A stretch of 64,000 nt of DNA from Amycolatopsis eburnea (GTDB lineage Bacteria > Actinomycetota > Actinomycetes > Mycobacteriales > Pseudonocardiaceae): NCBI RefSeq assembly GCF_003937945.1, contig NZ_RSEC01000032.1, positions 1 to 64,000 on the forward strand, read 5' to 3'. This document shows, one piece after another, positions 8,592 to 17,279 of the stretch. Position 1 is the first letter of the stretch. Each line of letters begins with the position of its first letter. A program made the translations under genes and the position numbers. The notes below the pieces were generated by a model. It had not been told where the DNA came from. It did not search any database and saw only the letters and a list, made by a program, of their open reading frames with translations.

Positions 8592-8687
8592 GGTTGGATC
8601 GTCCCATCCGGCCGCGGAACTCGAACGCACCACCGTCGCGTTGGGTGGTGGAAGGCCGGTCGAGCGAGAGAGAACGGGAGACCAGGG

Positions 8688-11027
8688 GTGGCAGCACTGA
8701 TCAGCCGGGTGGGCAAGAAGCTCCGCCGGATCATCCAGCGGCCGGGCAGCGTCGAGCTGACCCGCTACGAAGCACTGCTGCCCGCGGTCGAGAAGCTCGA
8801 ACCCGAGCTCGAGAAGCTCTCCGACGCGGAGCTGACCGAGCGGGCGGGCGAGCTCCGCGAGAAGCTGAAGGACACCGCGTTCGGCGACGACCAGCTGGTC
8901 GAGGTGTGCGCGCTGGGCCGCGAGGCCGCGCGGCGGGCGCTCGGCGAGCGCGCGTTCGACGTCCAGATCCTCGGCACGATGGGCCTGCTCACCAAGCACG
9001 TCGTGCAGATGGAGACCGGTGAGGGCAAGACGCTCGCCGGCGCGCTGGCCGCGGCCGGCTACGCGATCCGCGGAAAGCGCGTTCACGTCGTCACGGTCAA
9101 CGACTACCTGGCCCGCCGCGACGCCGAGTGGATGGGCCCGGTGTACGCCCTGCTCGGCGTGTCGGTCGGCTGGGTCGAGCCCGCGCACTCGCGCGAAGAG
9201 CGCCGTGAGGCCTACGCCAAGGACGTCACGTACGGCGCCGTCGCCGAGATCGGCTTCGACGTGCTTCGCGACCGACTGGTCACTTCGGTCGACGACCTCG
9301 TCCAGCCCGACCCCGAGGTCGCGATCGTCGACGAGGCGGACTCGGTGCTGGTCGACGAGGCCCGCGTCCCGCTGGTGATGGCCGGCTCGATCGACCACAC
9401 CGACGCCGACGAAGAGGTCGCGAAGGTCGTCCGGCGGCTGCGGCTCAACCTGCACTACGAAACGGACAGCGAGGGCCGCAACGCCTGGCTGACCGACGCC
9501 GGCGCGTCCGTCGTCGCGAAGTCGCTCGGCCTGGAGGTCGACGACCTCTACGGCGAGACGGCTTCGGACCGGCTGCCCGCGGTGAACGTCGCCCTGCACG
9601 CGCACGCGCTGCTCACCCGCGACGTCGACTACCTGGTCCGCGACGGCAAGGTGCAGCTCATCAACGCCGCCCGCGGCCGCGTCGCCGAGCTGCAGCGCTG
9701 GCCGGACGGCCTCCAGGCCGCCGTCGAAGCGAAGGAGCAGGTCACCGCGACCGACCGCGGCGAGATCCTGGACTCGATCACCGTCCAGGCGCTGCTGGCG
9801 CGCTACCCGGAGGTCGCCGGCATGACCGGTACCGCCGTCGCCGTCGCCGAGCAGCTGCGCGAGTTCTACGAGCTCGAGGTCGCGGTCATCCCGCCGAACA
9901 CCCCGAACATCCGCGAGGACCTCGAGGACCGGATCTTCGCTTCGCCGTCGCAGAAGCTGCGCGCGATCGAGGAGGAGATCCGCACGGTGCACGAGACCGG
10001 GCGGCCGATCCTCGTCGGCACCCAGGACGTCGCCGAGTCCGAAGAGCTGGCCGAGAAGCTGGCGAAGGTCGACCTCGAATGCGTCGTGCTCAACGCGCGC
10101 AACGACGCCGAAGAGGCCGCGATCATCGCCGAGGCCGGCAAGAAGGGCGCGGTCACCGTGTCCACGCAGATGGCCGGTCGCGGTACCGACATCCGGCTGG
10201 GCGGCACCGACGGCGCGACCCGCGAAGAGGTCGTCGAGCTGGGCGGGCTGCACGTCATCGGCACCGCGCGGTACCCGTCGAGCCGGCTCGACGGCCAGCT
10301 GCGCGGCCGCTCCGGCCGCCAGGGCGACCCGGGCAGCGCGATCTTCTTCGCCAGCCTGAACGACGAGCTCGTGCTGTCGAACGCGCCGGACGTGCCCGAG
10401 GGCATCGTCGACGATGAGGAGACCGGCGAGATCACCGACCCGGCGGCGCTGCGGCAGCTCAACCACGCCCAGCGCGTGGCCGAGGGCGTCGACCTGGAGA
10501 TCCACCGCAACACCTGGCGCTACACGCGGCTGATCGAACGGCAGCGGCGTGACCTGCTGGTGCACCGCGACAAGGTGCTTCGCACCGCGTACGCGGCGGA
10601 GCAGCTCGAGAAGGCGCACCCGGAGAAGTTCGGCGAGCTGAAGGAGAAGCTCGACGACCAGGAGAAGCTGGAGCAGATGTGCCGCGAGGTGCTGCTGTTC
10701 CACATCGACCAGCTGTGGTCGGACCACCTGGCGTACCTGACCGACGTCCGGGAGAGCATCCACCTGCGGGCGCTGGCCCGGGAGACGCCGCTGGACGAGT
10801 TCCACCGCGCGGCGATCCCGGAGTTCCACAAGATCATCGGCGAGGCCGACTCGCGGGCGGCGAAGACCCTCGAAGAGGCGGAGCTGACCGACGAGGGCAT
10901 CGACCTCGGCGAGGCCGGGGTCCGGCGGGCGAACACGACGTGGACGTACCTCGTGCACGACAACCCGTTCGACTCGGACTTCGAGCAGACCATCAAGAAG
11001 GTCCGGAGCATGATCAAGCGGAAGTGA
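8688..11027 (+). CDS. secA2: accessory preprotein translocase ATPase SecA2
   Basis: 779-residue SecA motor. Walker A is METGEGKT (residues about 108-115), the DEAD-type Walker B reads IVDEADSVLVDEAR, and motif VI is QLRGRSGRQGDPG; the preprotein cross-linking domain and helical scaffold follow. It is shorter than housekeeping SecA1 and lacks the C-terminal zinc-binding tail, ending at ...RSMIKRK, as in actinobacterial SecA2. The family exports a subset of proteins, often lacking classical signals, through SecYEG. GTG at 8688 is preceded by GGGAG at a 7-nt spacing; the longer upstream open frame is an artefact. A strong hairpin follows the stop. Confidence 0.93.
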   Translation: MAALISRVGKKLRRIIQRPGSVELTRYEALLPAVEKLEPELEKLSDAELTERAGELREKLKDTAFGDDQLVEVCALGREAARRALGERAFDVQILGTMGLLTKHVVQMETGEGKTLAGALAAAGYAIRGKRVHVVTVNDYLARRDAEWMGPVYALLGVSVGWVEPAHSREERREAYAKDVTYGAVAEIGFDVLRDRLVTSVDDLVQPDPEVAIVDEADSVLVDEARVPLVMAGSIDHTDADEEVAKVVRRLRLNLHYETDSEGRNAWLTDAGASVVAKSLGLEVDDLYGETASDRLPAVNVALHAHALLTRDVDYLVRDGKVQLINAARGRVAELQRWPDGLQAAVEAKEQVTATDRGEILDSITVQALLARYPEVAGMTGTAVAVAEQLREFYELEVAVIPPNTPNIREDLEDRIFASPSQKLRAIEEEIRTVHETGRPILVGTQDVAESEELAEKLAKVDLECVVLNARNDAEEAAIIAEAGKKGAVTVSTQMAGRGTDIRLGGTDGATREEVVELGGLHVIGTARYPSSRLDGQLRGRSGRQGDPGSAIFFASLNDELVLSNAPDVPEGIVDDEETGEITDPAALRQLNHAQRVAEGVDLEIHRNTWRYTRLIERQRRDLLVHRDKVLRTAYAAEQLEKAHPEKFGELKEKLDDQEKLEQMCREVLLFHIDQLWSDHLAYLTDVRESIHLRALARETPLDEFHRAAIPEFHKIIGEADSRAAKTLEEAELTDEGIDLGEAGVRRANTTWTYLVHDNPFDSDFEQTIKKVRSMIKRK

Positions 11028-11035
11028 CACCGGCA

Positions 11036-11060
11036 CCGGGGCCCCCGCGCGGGGCCCCGG
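11036..11060. terminator. bidirectional GC-rich terminator hairpin
   Basis: Arms CCGGGGCCCC and GGGGCCCCGG around a 5-nt loop, between the convergent secA2 and the small membrane-protein gene. No T-tract on either side, as usual here. Confidence 0.65.
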
Positions 11061-11061
11061 G

Positions 11062-11520
11062 TCAGTGCGGCGTCGTGACGCCGGAGATGCAGTAGGCCCC
11101 TTCGCTGCGCCGCACCCGCAGCGCGCCTTCCACGGACCGGCTGCCGACGTTGCCTTCGAGCGGGACGCTCATTTCGTTCGGGCCGGTCTGCGTCGGTGTC
11201 CCGGCGGTCAGGTGCGCGTTCTCGCTGCCGAGCAGCTTCGCCGATTCGGCGACGATTTCCGCGTTCGACGAGCACGACGCTTCGCGCGCCTGCGCTTCGT
11301 CGTCGCCGAGGACCGCCAGGATGAACTTGCCGGCGGCGACGCTCCCCGCGTTGAGGTCGAGCGGCGGGCCGACCGGCGGTCTCGGCTGGTCGTCGCGGGA
11401 GACCAGGAAGCCCGGCGCGACGAACCCGGTGATCAGGAAGACCACCACCAGCAGGGCGCCGCCCGCGGCGAGCAGGCCGACGAGCAGGCCGTTGCCCTTC
11501 TTCGCCCGCGGGTACGTCAT
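11062..11520 (-). CDS. single-pass membrane protein of unknown function
   Basis: 152 residues: a basic cytoplasmic N-terminus (MTYPRAKKG), one strong TM segment at about 11-35 (GLLVGLLAAGGALLVVVFLITGF-like), then an extracytoplasmic domain of about 110 residues with two cysteines (EASCSS and AYCIS) that could form a disulfide. The domain resembles small NTF2-like/DUF4878-type folds only loosely; no family is claimed. ATG at 11520 has a good ribosome site (GGGAGAGCC just upstream). Convergent with secA2, divergent from nadE. Confidence 0.72.
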   Translation of the reverse strand: MTYPRAKKGNGLLVGLLAAGGALLVVVFLITGFVAPGFLVSRDDQPRPPVGPPLDLNAGSVAAGKFILAVLGDDEAQAREASCSSNAEIVAESAKLLGSENAHLTAGTPTQTGPNEMSVPLEGNVGSRSVEGALRVRRSEGAYCISGVTTPH

Positions 11521-11637
11521 GGCTCTCCCTCGTCCGGTTCGTCCGGTCAGCGCAACGTACCCGGCGATCCGCACCCCACGTGGCGTTTCGCCCACATTCG
11601 CTCGGCCGGGCGGGTGGCCGTGGGACAGAATGGCGGC

Positions 11638-13359
11638 ATGCCGCAACTGCGCATCGCGCTCGCCCAGGTCAACCCCACGGTCGGGGACCTCGACGGCAAC
11701 GCCGACCTGCACGTCGACTGGACCCGCCGGGCCGCCGAAGCCGGCGCCCACGTGGTGGTCTTCCCCGAGATGTCCCTGACCGGCTACCCCGTCGAGGACC
11801 TTTCGCTGCGCCGCACCTTCGCCGAGGCCTCCCGCCAGGGCGTCGAGTCGCTGGCGCGCCGCCTCGACGAAGCCGGGTGCGGTGAGGTGCTGACCTACGT
11901 CGGTTACCTCGACGTCGACGAGGTGGGCCCGCGAGACGCGGCGGCGGCGCTCTACCGCGGCGAGGTCGTCGCGCGGCAGTTCAAGCACCACCTGCCCAAC
12001 TACGGCGTGTTCGACGAGCACCGCTGGTTCAAGCCGGGCACCACGCTCGACGTCGTCCGGTTCCACGGGCTCGACATCGGCATGGTCATCTGCGAGGACA
12101 TCTGGCAGGACGGCGGCCCGATCTCGGCGCTCGGCCGCGCGGGGGTCGACCTCGTCGTGGCGCCGAACGCGTCGCCGTACGAACGCTCGAAGGACGAGCA
12201 GCGGCTGCCGCTGATCGCCCGCCGCGCGGCCGAAGCCGGGGCGCCGCTGGTCTACACCAACCAGATCGGCGGGCAGGACGACCTCGTGTTCGACGGCGAC
12301 TCGCTCGTCGTCGCCGCGGACGGCGCGGTCGTGGCGCGCGCGCCGCAGTTCGTCGAGCACCTGCTCGTGCTGGACATGGACCTGCCGAAGACCGGGTACG
12401 CGGGCGACGGTGCGTACGAGGGCCTGGAGGTCCGGCGCCGCGTGCTGAGCGACGAGCCGCTGCCGGCCTACGAGCCGACGGCCGAGCCGGTGATCAGCGA
12501 ACCGCTTTCGGACGAGGCCGAGGTGTGGCACGCGCTCGTCGTGGGCTTGCGCGACTACGTGCACAAGAACGGCTTCTCGTCGGTGACCTTCGGCTTCTCC
12601 GGCGGCATCGACTCGGCGGTCTGCGCGGCGCTGGCGGCGGACGCGCTGGGCGGCAACAACGTCTACGGCGTCTCGATGCCGTCGAAGTACTCCTCGGGCC
12701 ACTCGAAGGACGACGCGGCCGACCTGGCACGGCGGATCGGGGCGCACTACCGCGTCGAGCCGGTCGAGGACATGGTGCGGGTGTACGTCGACCAGCTCGC
12801 GCTGACCGGGCTGGCGGAGGAGAACATCCAGGCGCGGACGCGGGGCATGCTCCTGATGGCACTGTCCAACCTGGACGGTCACCTGGTGCTCGCGACCGGC
12901 AACAAGACCGAGCTGGCCGTCGGGTACTCGACGATCTACGGGGACGCGGTCGGTGCGTTCGCCCCGATCAAGGACGTCTTCAAGACGCACGTGTGGCAGC
13001 TGGCCCGCTGGCGCAACGCCGAAGCGGTGAAGAACGGCGAGACCCCGCCGATCCCGGAGAACTCGATTTCGAAGCCGCCGTCGGCCGAGCTGCGGCCCGG
13101 GCAGGTCGACACCGATTCGCTGCCGGACTACGCGCTGCTCGACGACATCCTCGACGACTACGTCGAGGGCGACCGCGGGTACGCCGACCTGATCGAGGCC
13201 GGGTTCGACGCGGAGACCATCGACCGCGTGGTGCGGATGGTCGACAAGGCCGAGTACAAGCGGCGCCAGTACCCGCCGGGCACGAAGATCACGTTCAAGG
13301 CCTTCGGCCGCGACCGGCGGCTCCCGATGACCAACCTGTGGCGCGAGGGCAAGGCCTGA
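11638..13359 (+). CDS. nadE: glutamine-dependent NAD+ synthetase
   Basis: 573 residues, two domains. The N-terminal nitrilase-fold glutaminase has Glu44 (FPEMSLTGYP), Lys in KHHLPNYGVFDEHRWF and Cys in MVICEDIW. The C-terminal synthetase has the PP-loop FSGGIDSA and ATGNKTELAVGYSTIYGD. It makes NAD+ from nicotinic acid adenine dinucleotide, ATP and glutamine, ammonia being channelled between the domains. Compared with the longer mycobacterial enzyme it is the compact form. The ATG at 11638 is the start of homology; upstream reading frame is not used. Confidence 0.94.
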   Translation: MPQLRIALAQVNPTVGDLDGNADLHVDWTRRAAEAGAHVVVFPEMSLTGYPVEDLSLRRTFAEASRQGVESLARRLDEAGCGEVLTYVGYLDVDEVGPRDAAAALYRGEVVARQFKHHLPNYGVFDEHRWFKPGTTLDVVRFHGLDIGMVICEDIWQDGGPISALGRAGVDLVVAPNASPYERSKDEQRLPLIARRAAEAGAPLVYTNQIGGQDDLVFDGDSLVVAADGAVVARAPQFVEHLLVLDMDLPKTGYAGDGAYEGLEVRRRVLSDEPLPAYEPTAEPVISEPLSDEAEVWHALVVGLRDYVHKNGFSSVTFGFSGGIDSAVCAALAADALGGNNVYGVSMPSKYSSGHSKDDAADLARRIGAHYRVEPVEDMVRVYVDQLALTGLAEENIQARTRGMLLMALSNLDGHLVLATGNKTELAVGYSTIYGDAVGAFAPIKDVFKTHVWQLARWRNAEAVKNGETPPIPENSISKPPSAELRPGQVDTDSLPDYALLDDILDDYVEGDRGYADLIEAGFDAETIDRVVRMVDKAEYKRRQYPPGTKITFKAFGRDRRLPMTNLWREGKA

Positions 13360-13364
13360 CCTTC

Positions 13365-13411
13365 GTGAAGGCCACCTTGAGGAACTTGAACTTCCTCAAG
13401 GTGGCCTTCAC
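13365..13411. repeat. AAGGTGGCCTT-family hairpin after nadE
   Basis: A perfect 20-bp inverted repeat: left arm GTGAAGGCCACCTTGAGGAA (13365-13384), right arm 13392-13411, 7-nt loop. It lies between the convergent nadE and VOC genes, so it may act as a terminator for both. The AAGGTGGCCTT core recurs at 31998-32084, which suggests a dispersed family rather than a private terminator. Confidence 0.75.
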
Positions 13412-13416
13412 GGCTT

Positions 13417-14031
13417 TCAGCTGAGCGCGACCTGGCGGCCGTCGGGGGTGCGGAGGGCGGCCGTGAGGGTGGGCTTTTCCGTGCGGCGGACCAGGAACTC
13501 CAGGCCGAGCGCGTCCGTCGCCGTGTGGACGGACGCCGGGTCCGGGTGGGTGGCCGTCACCATCAGCAGCGGCAGGGACGGCAGGGCGCGCGTGGTCGGG
13601 TGCGGGGTGCTGCCCCAGTCGATCAGGAACGGGCGGAGCGTGCCCGGCGCGCTGGGCGGGGTCAGGCGCCAGCGCAGCGTTTCGCCGTCGGCCGTGGCGC
13701 GGGACATCTCACGCGCGTCGCCCGGGTCGAAGCCGTGGGCGCGGGCCCGCGCGATCGTCGCGTCGAGGTCGGTCGTGCGGACCGCCCACGCGACCAGCGC
13801 GGGCTCGGTGAGGTCGTCGATGCCGAAGGGGCGCGGGACGTCCGGGTCCGGCTGGGCCGGGTCCGGGCCGATCACCTCCAGGTACATCCCCGCGCCGAGG
13901 TCGGCGAGGTGGTTGGCGGTGCCGAGGCCGACGTGGCTGCCGCCCGGCGCCGGGGTCACCCCGGTCAGGTCGGCGACGCGGGCGACGGCGGCGGCGAGGT
14001 CGGGGCCGGCGTAGACGAGGTGATCGAGCAC
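13417..14031 (-). CDS. VOC-fold (glyoxalase-like) protein
   Basis: 204 residues with the opening LDHLVYAGPDLAAAVARV typical of glyoxalase-like DUF4440/VOC proteins (Glyoxalase_3 type), followed by a second half with FLIDWGSTPHP. The family covers lyases, isomerases and dioxygenases built from beta-alpha-beta-beta-beta units; the metal ligands are not certain here (His4 is one candidate), so the reaction is unknown. GTG at 14031 is preferred because it begins right at the domain and leaves a 7-nt gap after the protease stop; an ATG at 14067 would overlap the protease by 29 nt. Confidence 0.75.
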   Translation of the reverse strand: MLDHLVYAGPDLAAAVARVADLTGVTPAPGGSHVGLGTANHLADLGAGMYLEVIGPDPAQPDPDVPRPFGIDDLTEPALVAWAVRTTDLDATIARARAHGFDPGDAREMSRATADGETLRWRLTPPSAPGTLRPFLIDWGSTPHPTTRALPSLPLLMVTATHPDPASVHTATDALGLEFLVRRTEKPTLTAALRTPDGRQVALS

Positions 14032-14038
14032 GGCGCCA

Positions 14039-15376
14039 TCATCCCGCGCCGACCGCGCGCGCCGCATCGACCACCCCGTGGCCGTAGTACGTCGTGCCGC
14101 TCGGCGTGGGCACGCACACGGCGTCCGGGCACGGCAGCGGTGCCGCCGTCTCGTACAGGGCCCGCTTGACGCGCTCGGCGCTCCAGCGCGGGTGCTCGCT
14201 CGCGATCAGCGCGGCGACGCCGCTGGCGTGCGGCGCGGCCATCGACGTCCCGCTCGCCGACCGGTATTCGCCGTTCGGCCACGTCGACCAGACGCGCGCG
14301 CCGGGCGCGGCCACGCTGATCCAGGACGCCGAGTAGTTCGAGAAGGTCGCCTTGACCAGCTTTTCGTCGAGCGCGCCGGTGCCGACGACGCCGGGCAGCT
14401 CGTGCGGCAGCCGGGTGCAGGTCGGGTCGATCGCGCGGTCCACCGGGGTGCTGTCGGCCGGGCTTTCGCGGTCGATCGAGCGGGTGTCGAGGTTGATCCC
14501 GGCGTTGCCGGCCGACGCGACGACGAGGACGTTCCGGCGCTGGGCGTAGGCGACCGCCCGGCCAACGGCGAGCTTCGCCGCGGCCTGGTCCGGCTGGTCG
14601 TCGCAGTTGTAGCGCCACGGGATCGAGCGGTAGCTGTTGTTGGTCACGGCGAACCCGTGCTCGGCGGCCCAGACGAAGCCGCAGACCATGCTCTCGGCGG
14701 TCTCGGTGTCGTCCAGTTCGGCCAGCTTGACGGCGGCGATCCGGACGCCGGGCGCGACCCCGACGACGCCGGTTCCGTTGCGGGCCGCGGCGATCGTGCC
14801 CGCGACGTGCGTGCCGTGGCCGTCGAGCGTCGGCCGCCAGGCGCCGGGGCTCCGGTCGGCCCAGCCGGACAGGCAGGACACCGAATCCCCGCGGTCGAAG
14901 GCGCCGGCCAGGTCGGGGTGGGTGTCGTCGACGCCGACGTCGAGCACGCCGACGACGGTGCGCCTGCTGCCGTCGGTGACCTCGTGCGCTTCGGGGAGGT
15001 GCAGCGCCGGGACGTCCCACGCGGTGCCCTCGGGCGGGACCAGGCCGGAGTTCGGCGAGTTCGGGCCGGCGTAGCGGACGTCCTTGCGGGGCGCGAAGAA
15101 CTCCTTCGGGATCTTCGCGGTGCGCGTCGCGCCGACGGCGTCGATGCCCGGCGTCGCACGGACCTTCGCGGCGAAGTCGTCCTTCGCGGTGTACGCGACG
15201 ACGACGCCGATCTGCGGGTAGCTCGCGACGACGGTGCCGCCGGCGTGCCGGACGACCTGCTCGGCCCACCCCGTGTGGTGCGTGACGACGACGTGCGGCA
15301 TGACCAGCGGATCCGCCGCCGCCGGGGTGGCGATGAGGCCGAGCAGGAGTGCCGTCACCAAGACCAGTCGCCGCAC
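14039..15376 (-). CDS. secreted subtilisin-like serine protease (S8)
   Basis: 445 residues. Signal peptide (VRRLVLVTALLLGLIATPAAA), a short propeptide to about residue 100, then an S8 catalytic domain: Asp in VLDVGVDDTHPD (about 144), His in GHGTHVAGT (about 187), oxyanion Asn in ASAGNAG and Ser in GTSMAAPHASG (about 377). Several Cys residues in the catalytic part suggest disulfides. No C-terminal anchor is visible, so it is probably released. GTG at 15376 is preceded by GGAGGAGG at 4 nt, which rejects the longer frame opening at 15418. The VOC gene follows at once and may be co-transcribed. Confidence 0.9.
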   Translation of the reverse strand: MRRLVLVTALLLGLIATPAAADPLVMPHVVVTHHTGWAEQVVRHAGGTVVASYPQIGVVVAYTAKDDFAAKVRATPGIDAVGATRTAKIPKEFFAPRKDVRYAGPNSPNSGLVPPEGTAWDVPALHLPEAHEVTDGSRRTVVGVLDVGVDDTHPDLAGAFDRGDSVSCLSGWADRSPGAWRPTLDGHGTHVAGTIAAARNGTGVVGVAPGVRIAAVKLAELDDTETAESMVCGFVWAAEHGFAVTNNSYRSIPWRYNCDDQPDQAAAKLAVGRAVAYAQRRNVLVVASAGNAGINLDTRSIDRESPADSTPVDRAIDPTCTRLPHELPGVVGTGALDEKLVKATFSNYSASWISVAAPGARVWSTWPNGEYRSASGTSMAAPHASGVAALIASEHPRWSAERVKRALYETAAPLPCPDAVCVPTPSGTTYYGHGVVDAARAVGAG

Positions 15377-15458
15377 GCTGCCTCCTCCGGATCCGCCCAA
15401 ACCGAACTTAGCGATCAATTGCCGCGGCGGTACCCCTCTTCAGTCGTAGGCTGGCGGG

Positions 15459-15989
15459 ATGACCGGCTTCACGGTGTTCGACACGGCGATCGGTGTGTGC
15501 GGGCTCGCCTGGCGCGACGACGTCGTGGTCGGCACGTCGCTGCCCGAAGGCAGCCAGGCGCGCACCTGCGCCTGGCTGCTCAAGCGCTTCCCGGACGCCG
15601 TCGAGGGGACGCCGCCGGCCGCGGTTCAAGCGGCGGTGGACGGGATCGTGGCCTTGCTGGGCGGCGCGCGCCCGGACCTGACGTCGATCCCGCTGGACTT
15701 CTCGGCGGTGCCGGAGTTCAACCGCCGGGCGTACGAGGTCGCGCGGACGATCCCGCCGGGCAAGACGCTGACCTACGGCGACATCGCGCACCGGCTCGGG
15801 CAGCCCGGGTCGGCGCAGGCCGTCGGGCAGGCGATGGGGCACAACCCCTTCCCGATCATCGTGCCGTGCCACCGGGTCCTGGCCGCGGGCGGCAAGGACG
15901 GCGGCTTCTCCGCCCGCGGCGGCGTCGAAACGAAACGCCGGATGCTCGTGATCGAAGGCGCGCTGGCCGACGAGCCCACCCTGTTCTGA
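15459..15989 (+). CDS. ogt: methylated-DNA--protein-cysteine methyltransferase
   Basis: 176 residues. The active-site motif PCHRV has the acceptor Cys at residue 137, preceded by the helix-turn-helix region GDIAHRLGQPGSAQAVGQAMGHNP and followed by FSARGGVETKRRMLVIEG. The protein removes O6-alkyl groups from guanine and is inactivated in the process. N-terminal domain is the usual ribonuclease-like fold. The ATG at 15459 lies 82 nt from the divergent protease start. Confidence 0.92.
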   Translation: MTGFTVFDTAIGVCGLAWRDDVVVGTSLPEGSQARTCAWLLKRFPDAVEGTPPAAVQAAVDGIVALLGGARPDLTSIPLDFSAVPEFNRRAYEVARTIPPGKTLTYGDIAHRLGQPGSAQAVGQAMGHNPFPIIVPCHRVLAAGGKDGGFSARGGVETKRRMLVIEGALADEPTLF

Positions 15990-15995
15990 AAGTGC

Positions 15996-16574
15996 TCAGG
16001 CAGGCTGCCACGGCTTGATGAACGGGGACTCCGGCCAGCCCTCGGCCGCCGCCATCAGGGGCATCGCGGTGCCGCCGTCGATGTGCTCGCGGATGATGTC
16101 CGCGTGGCCCGCGTGCCGGGCCGTCTCCTGGATCAGGTGCAGCAGGACCCAGCGGACCGACCAGGCGTCGACGTCCTTCGGGAACCACGGCACGTCCTTC
16201 GGCACCGGGACCGCCTGTCCGAGGTCGGCGATCCCGCCGATGACCTCGGCCGTGCGCGCCGCGACCTCGTCGTAGCGGGCCAGCACGCCCGCCAGCGTCT
16301 CGTCCGGGAGCAGGGTGTGCGCCGACTGGTACTCGGCGATGCTTTCCGCGAACGGCTTCTGCGGCACCTGCAGGATCGTGTCCAGCCAGCTGTCCTCGGT
16401 GGCCGCGGCGTGCTTGATCAGCCCGCCCACCGACAGCGAGCTCTTCGTCGACGCGGTTCTCGCCTGCTCGTCCGTCAACCCGTGTGCCGCCAACTTGAGC
16501 ACGTACCGCTGCTGCTCCAGGAAGCTCAGCAGCCCGTCACGCTCGTCGGCCACCGGGCGCACGTTTCCCGCCAT
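15996..16574 (-). CDS. DinB/DUF664 family protein
   Basis: 192 residues with a four-helix-bundle pattern of the DinB superfamily. Metal-ligand histidines are visible in IKHAAATEDSW, LLHLIQETARHAGHADIIREHIDG. Actinobacterial DUF664 members are often thiol (mycothiol) transferases; that role is inferred from family only. ATG at 16574 is preferred over 16616 because GGAAGGA lies just upstream and the protein then starts MAGNVRPV. It ends only 6 nt from the convergent ogt. Confidence 0.8.
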   Translation of the reverse strand: MAGNVRPVADERDGLLSFLEQQRYVLKLAAHGLTDEQARTASTKSSLSVGGLIKHAAATEDSWLDTILQVPQKPFAESIAEYQSAHTLLPDETLAGVLARYDEVAARTAEVIGGIADLGQAVPVPKDVPWFPKDVDAWSVRWVLLHLIQETARHAGHADIIREHIDGGTAMPLMAAAEGWPESPFIKPWQPA

Positions 16575-16646
16575 GTCGATCCTTCCGCAAAGGGACTCCT
16601 GCGGGGATCGTGCCACCGGGCACCGACATTCCGGGCGGAAACCGCG

Positions 16647-17225
16647 CTATCGGTGCGCGTGCCGGGGCGCGGGCTTCACGAAGGCGTACACGCCGCCGAC
16701 GCCGTAGAGCGCGGCCCGCACCACCAGTTGGACCCGCGTGAAGACACCTTCGTAGGCGTCCAGCTGCCGCGACAGCACCACGGCCAGCCAGGTCGCCATC
16801 ACCACGACCAGCCCGGCGACCGCGACCGCGCGCCAGCCCGGTGGCCACCACAGGATCAGGCTGATCACGCCGGCCACCAGAACCACGCTGAGCACTGACG
16901 AAAGCAGGTCGCCGCGTTCCGGGTACGCGGCCTGGACGAGCACGACCAGGCCGAACGCGCTGACCGAGACGGAGCTGAGCCGCGCCGTCCAGTGGACCGG
17001 GCCGAGGCGGTTCAGCGGCGGGCCGGCGAGCAGGAACGCGGCCCCCGAGACGGCCAGCAGGATCCGGAAGACCGGTGGTCCGGCCGTCGGCAGCGCCTCG
17101 ACCGGGTCGTGGACCGGCGAGACGCCCGTCGGGAGGAAGAACTCCAGCAGCCACCCCGAATACCCGAGGACGGCCACCCCCATCAGGAGGGCCGAGGCGA
17201 TCCGAGCCGTGCGCACGAGGCACAC
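16647..17225 (-). CDS. DUF998-like membrane protein
   Basis: 192 residues with about six hydrophobic segments (ASALLMGVAVLGYSGWLLEF; FRILLAVSGAAFLLAG; VSVSAFGLVVLVQAAYPE; SVLSVVLVAGVISLILWW; VAVAGLVVVMATWLAVVL; a final one near the C-terminus). The PERGD in the loop after TM3 is typical of DUF998 proteins, whose function is unknown. GTG at 17225 is used; a second GTG at 17216 is equally possible. The 54-nt gap to lysX suggests a separate unit or weak coupling downstream of lysX on the same strand. Confidence 0.75.
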   Translation of the reverse strand: MCLVRTARIASALLMGVAVLGYSGWLLEFFLPTGVSPVHDPVEALPTAGPPVFRILLAVSGAAFLLAGPPLNRLGPVHWTARLSSVSVSAFGLVVLVQAAYPERGDLLSSVLSVVLVAGVISLILWWPPGWRAVAVAGLVVVMATWLAVVLSRQLDAYEGVFTRVQLVVRAALYGVGGVYAFVKPAPRHAHR

Positions 17226-17279
17226 AGTAAGCGAACGGCCGCGTCCTGGCGGTGTGACGCTTGCCTGTCGGCTGACTCG

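Noticed and set aside
6969..11036. Very long minus-strand ORF covering the secA2 region
   Set aside because: Only its last 540 codons match a protein family; the rest is the antisense of secA2.
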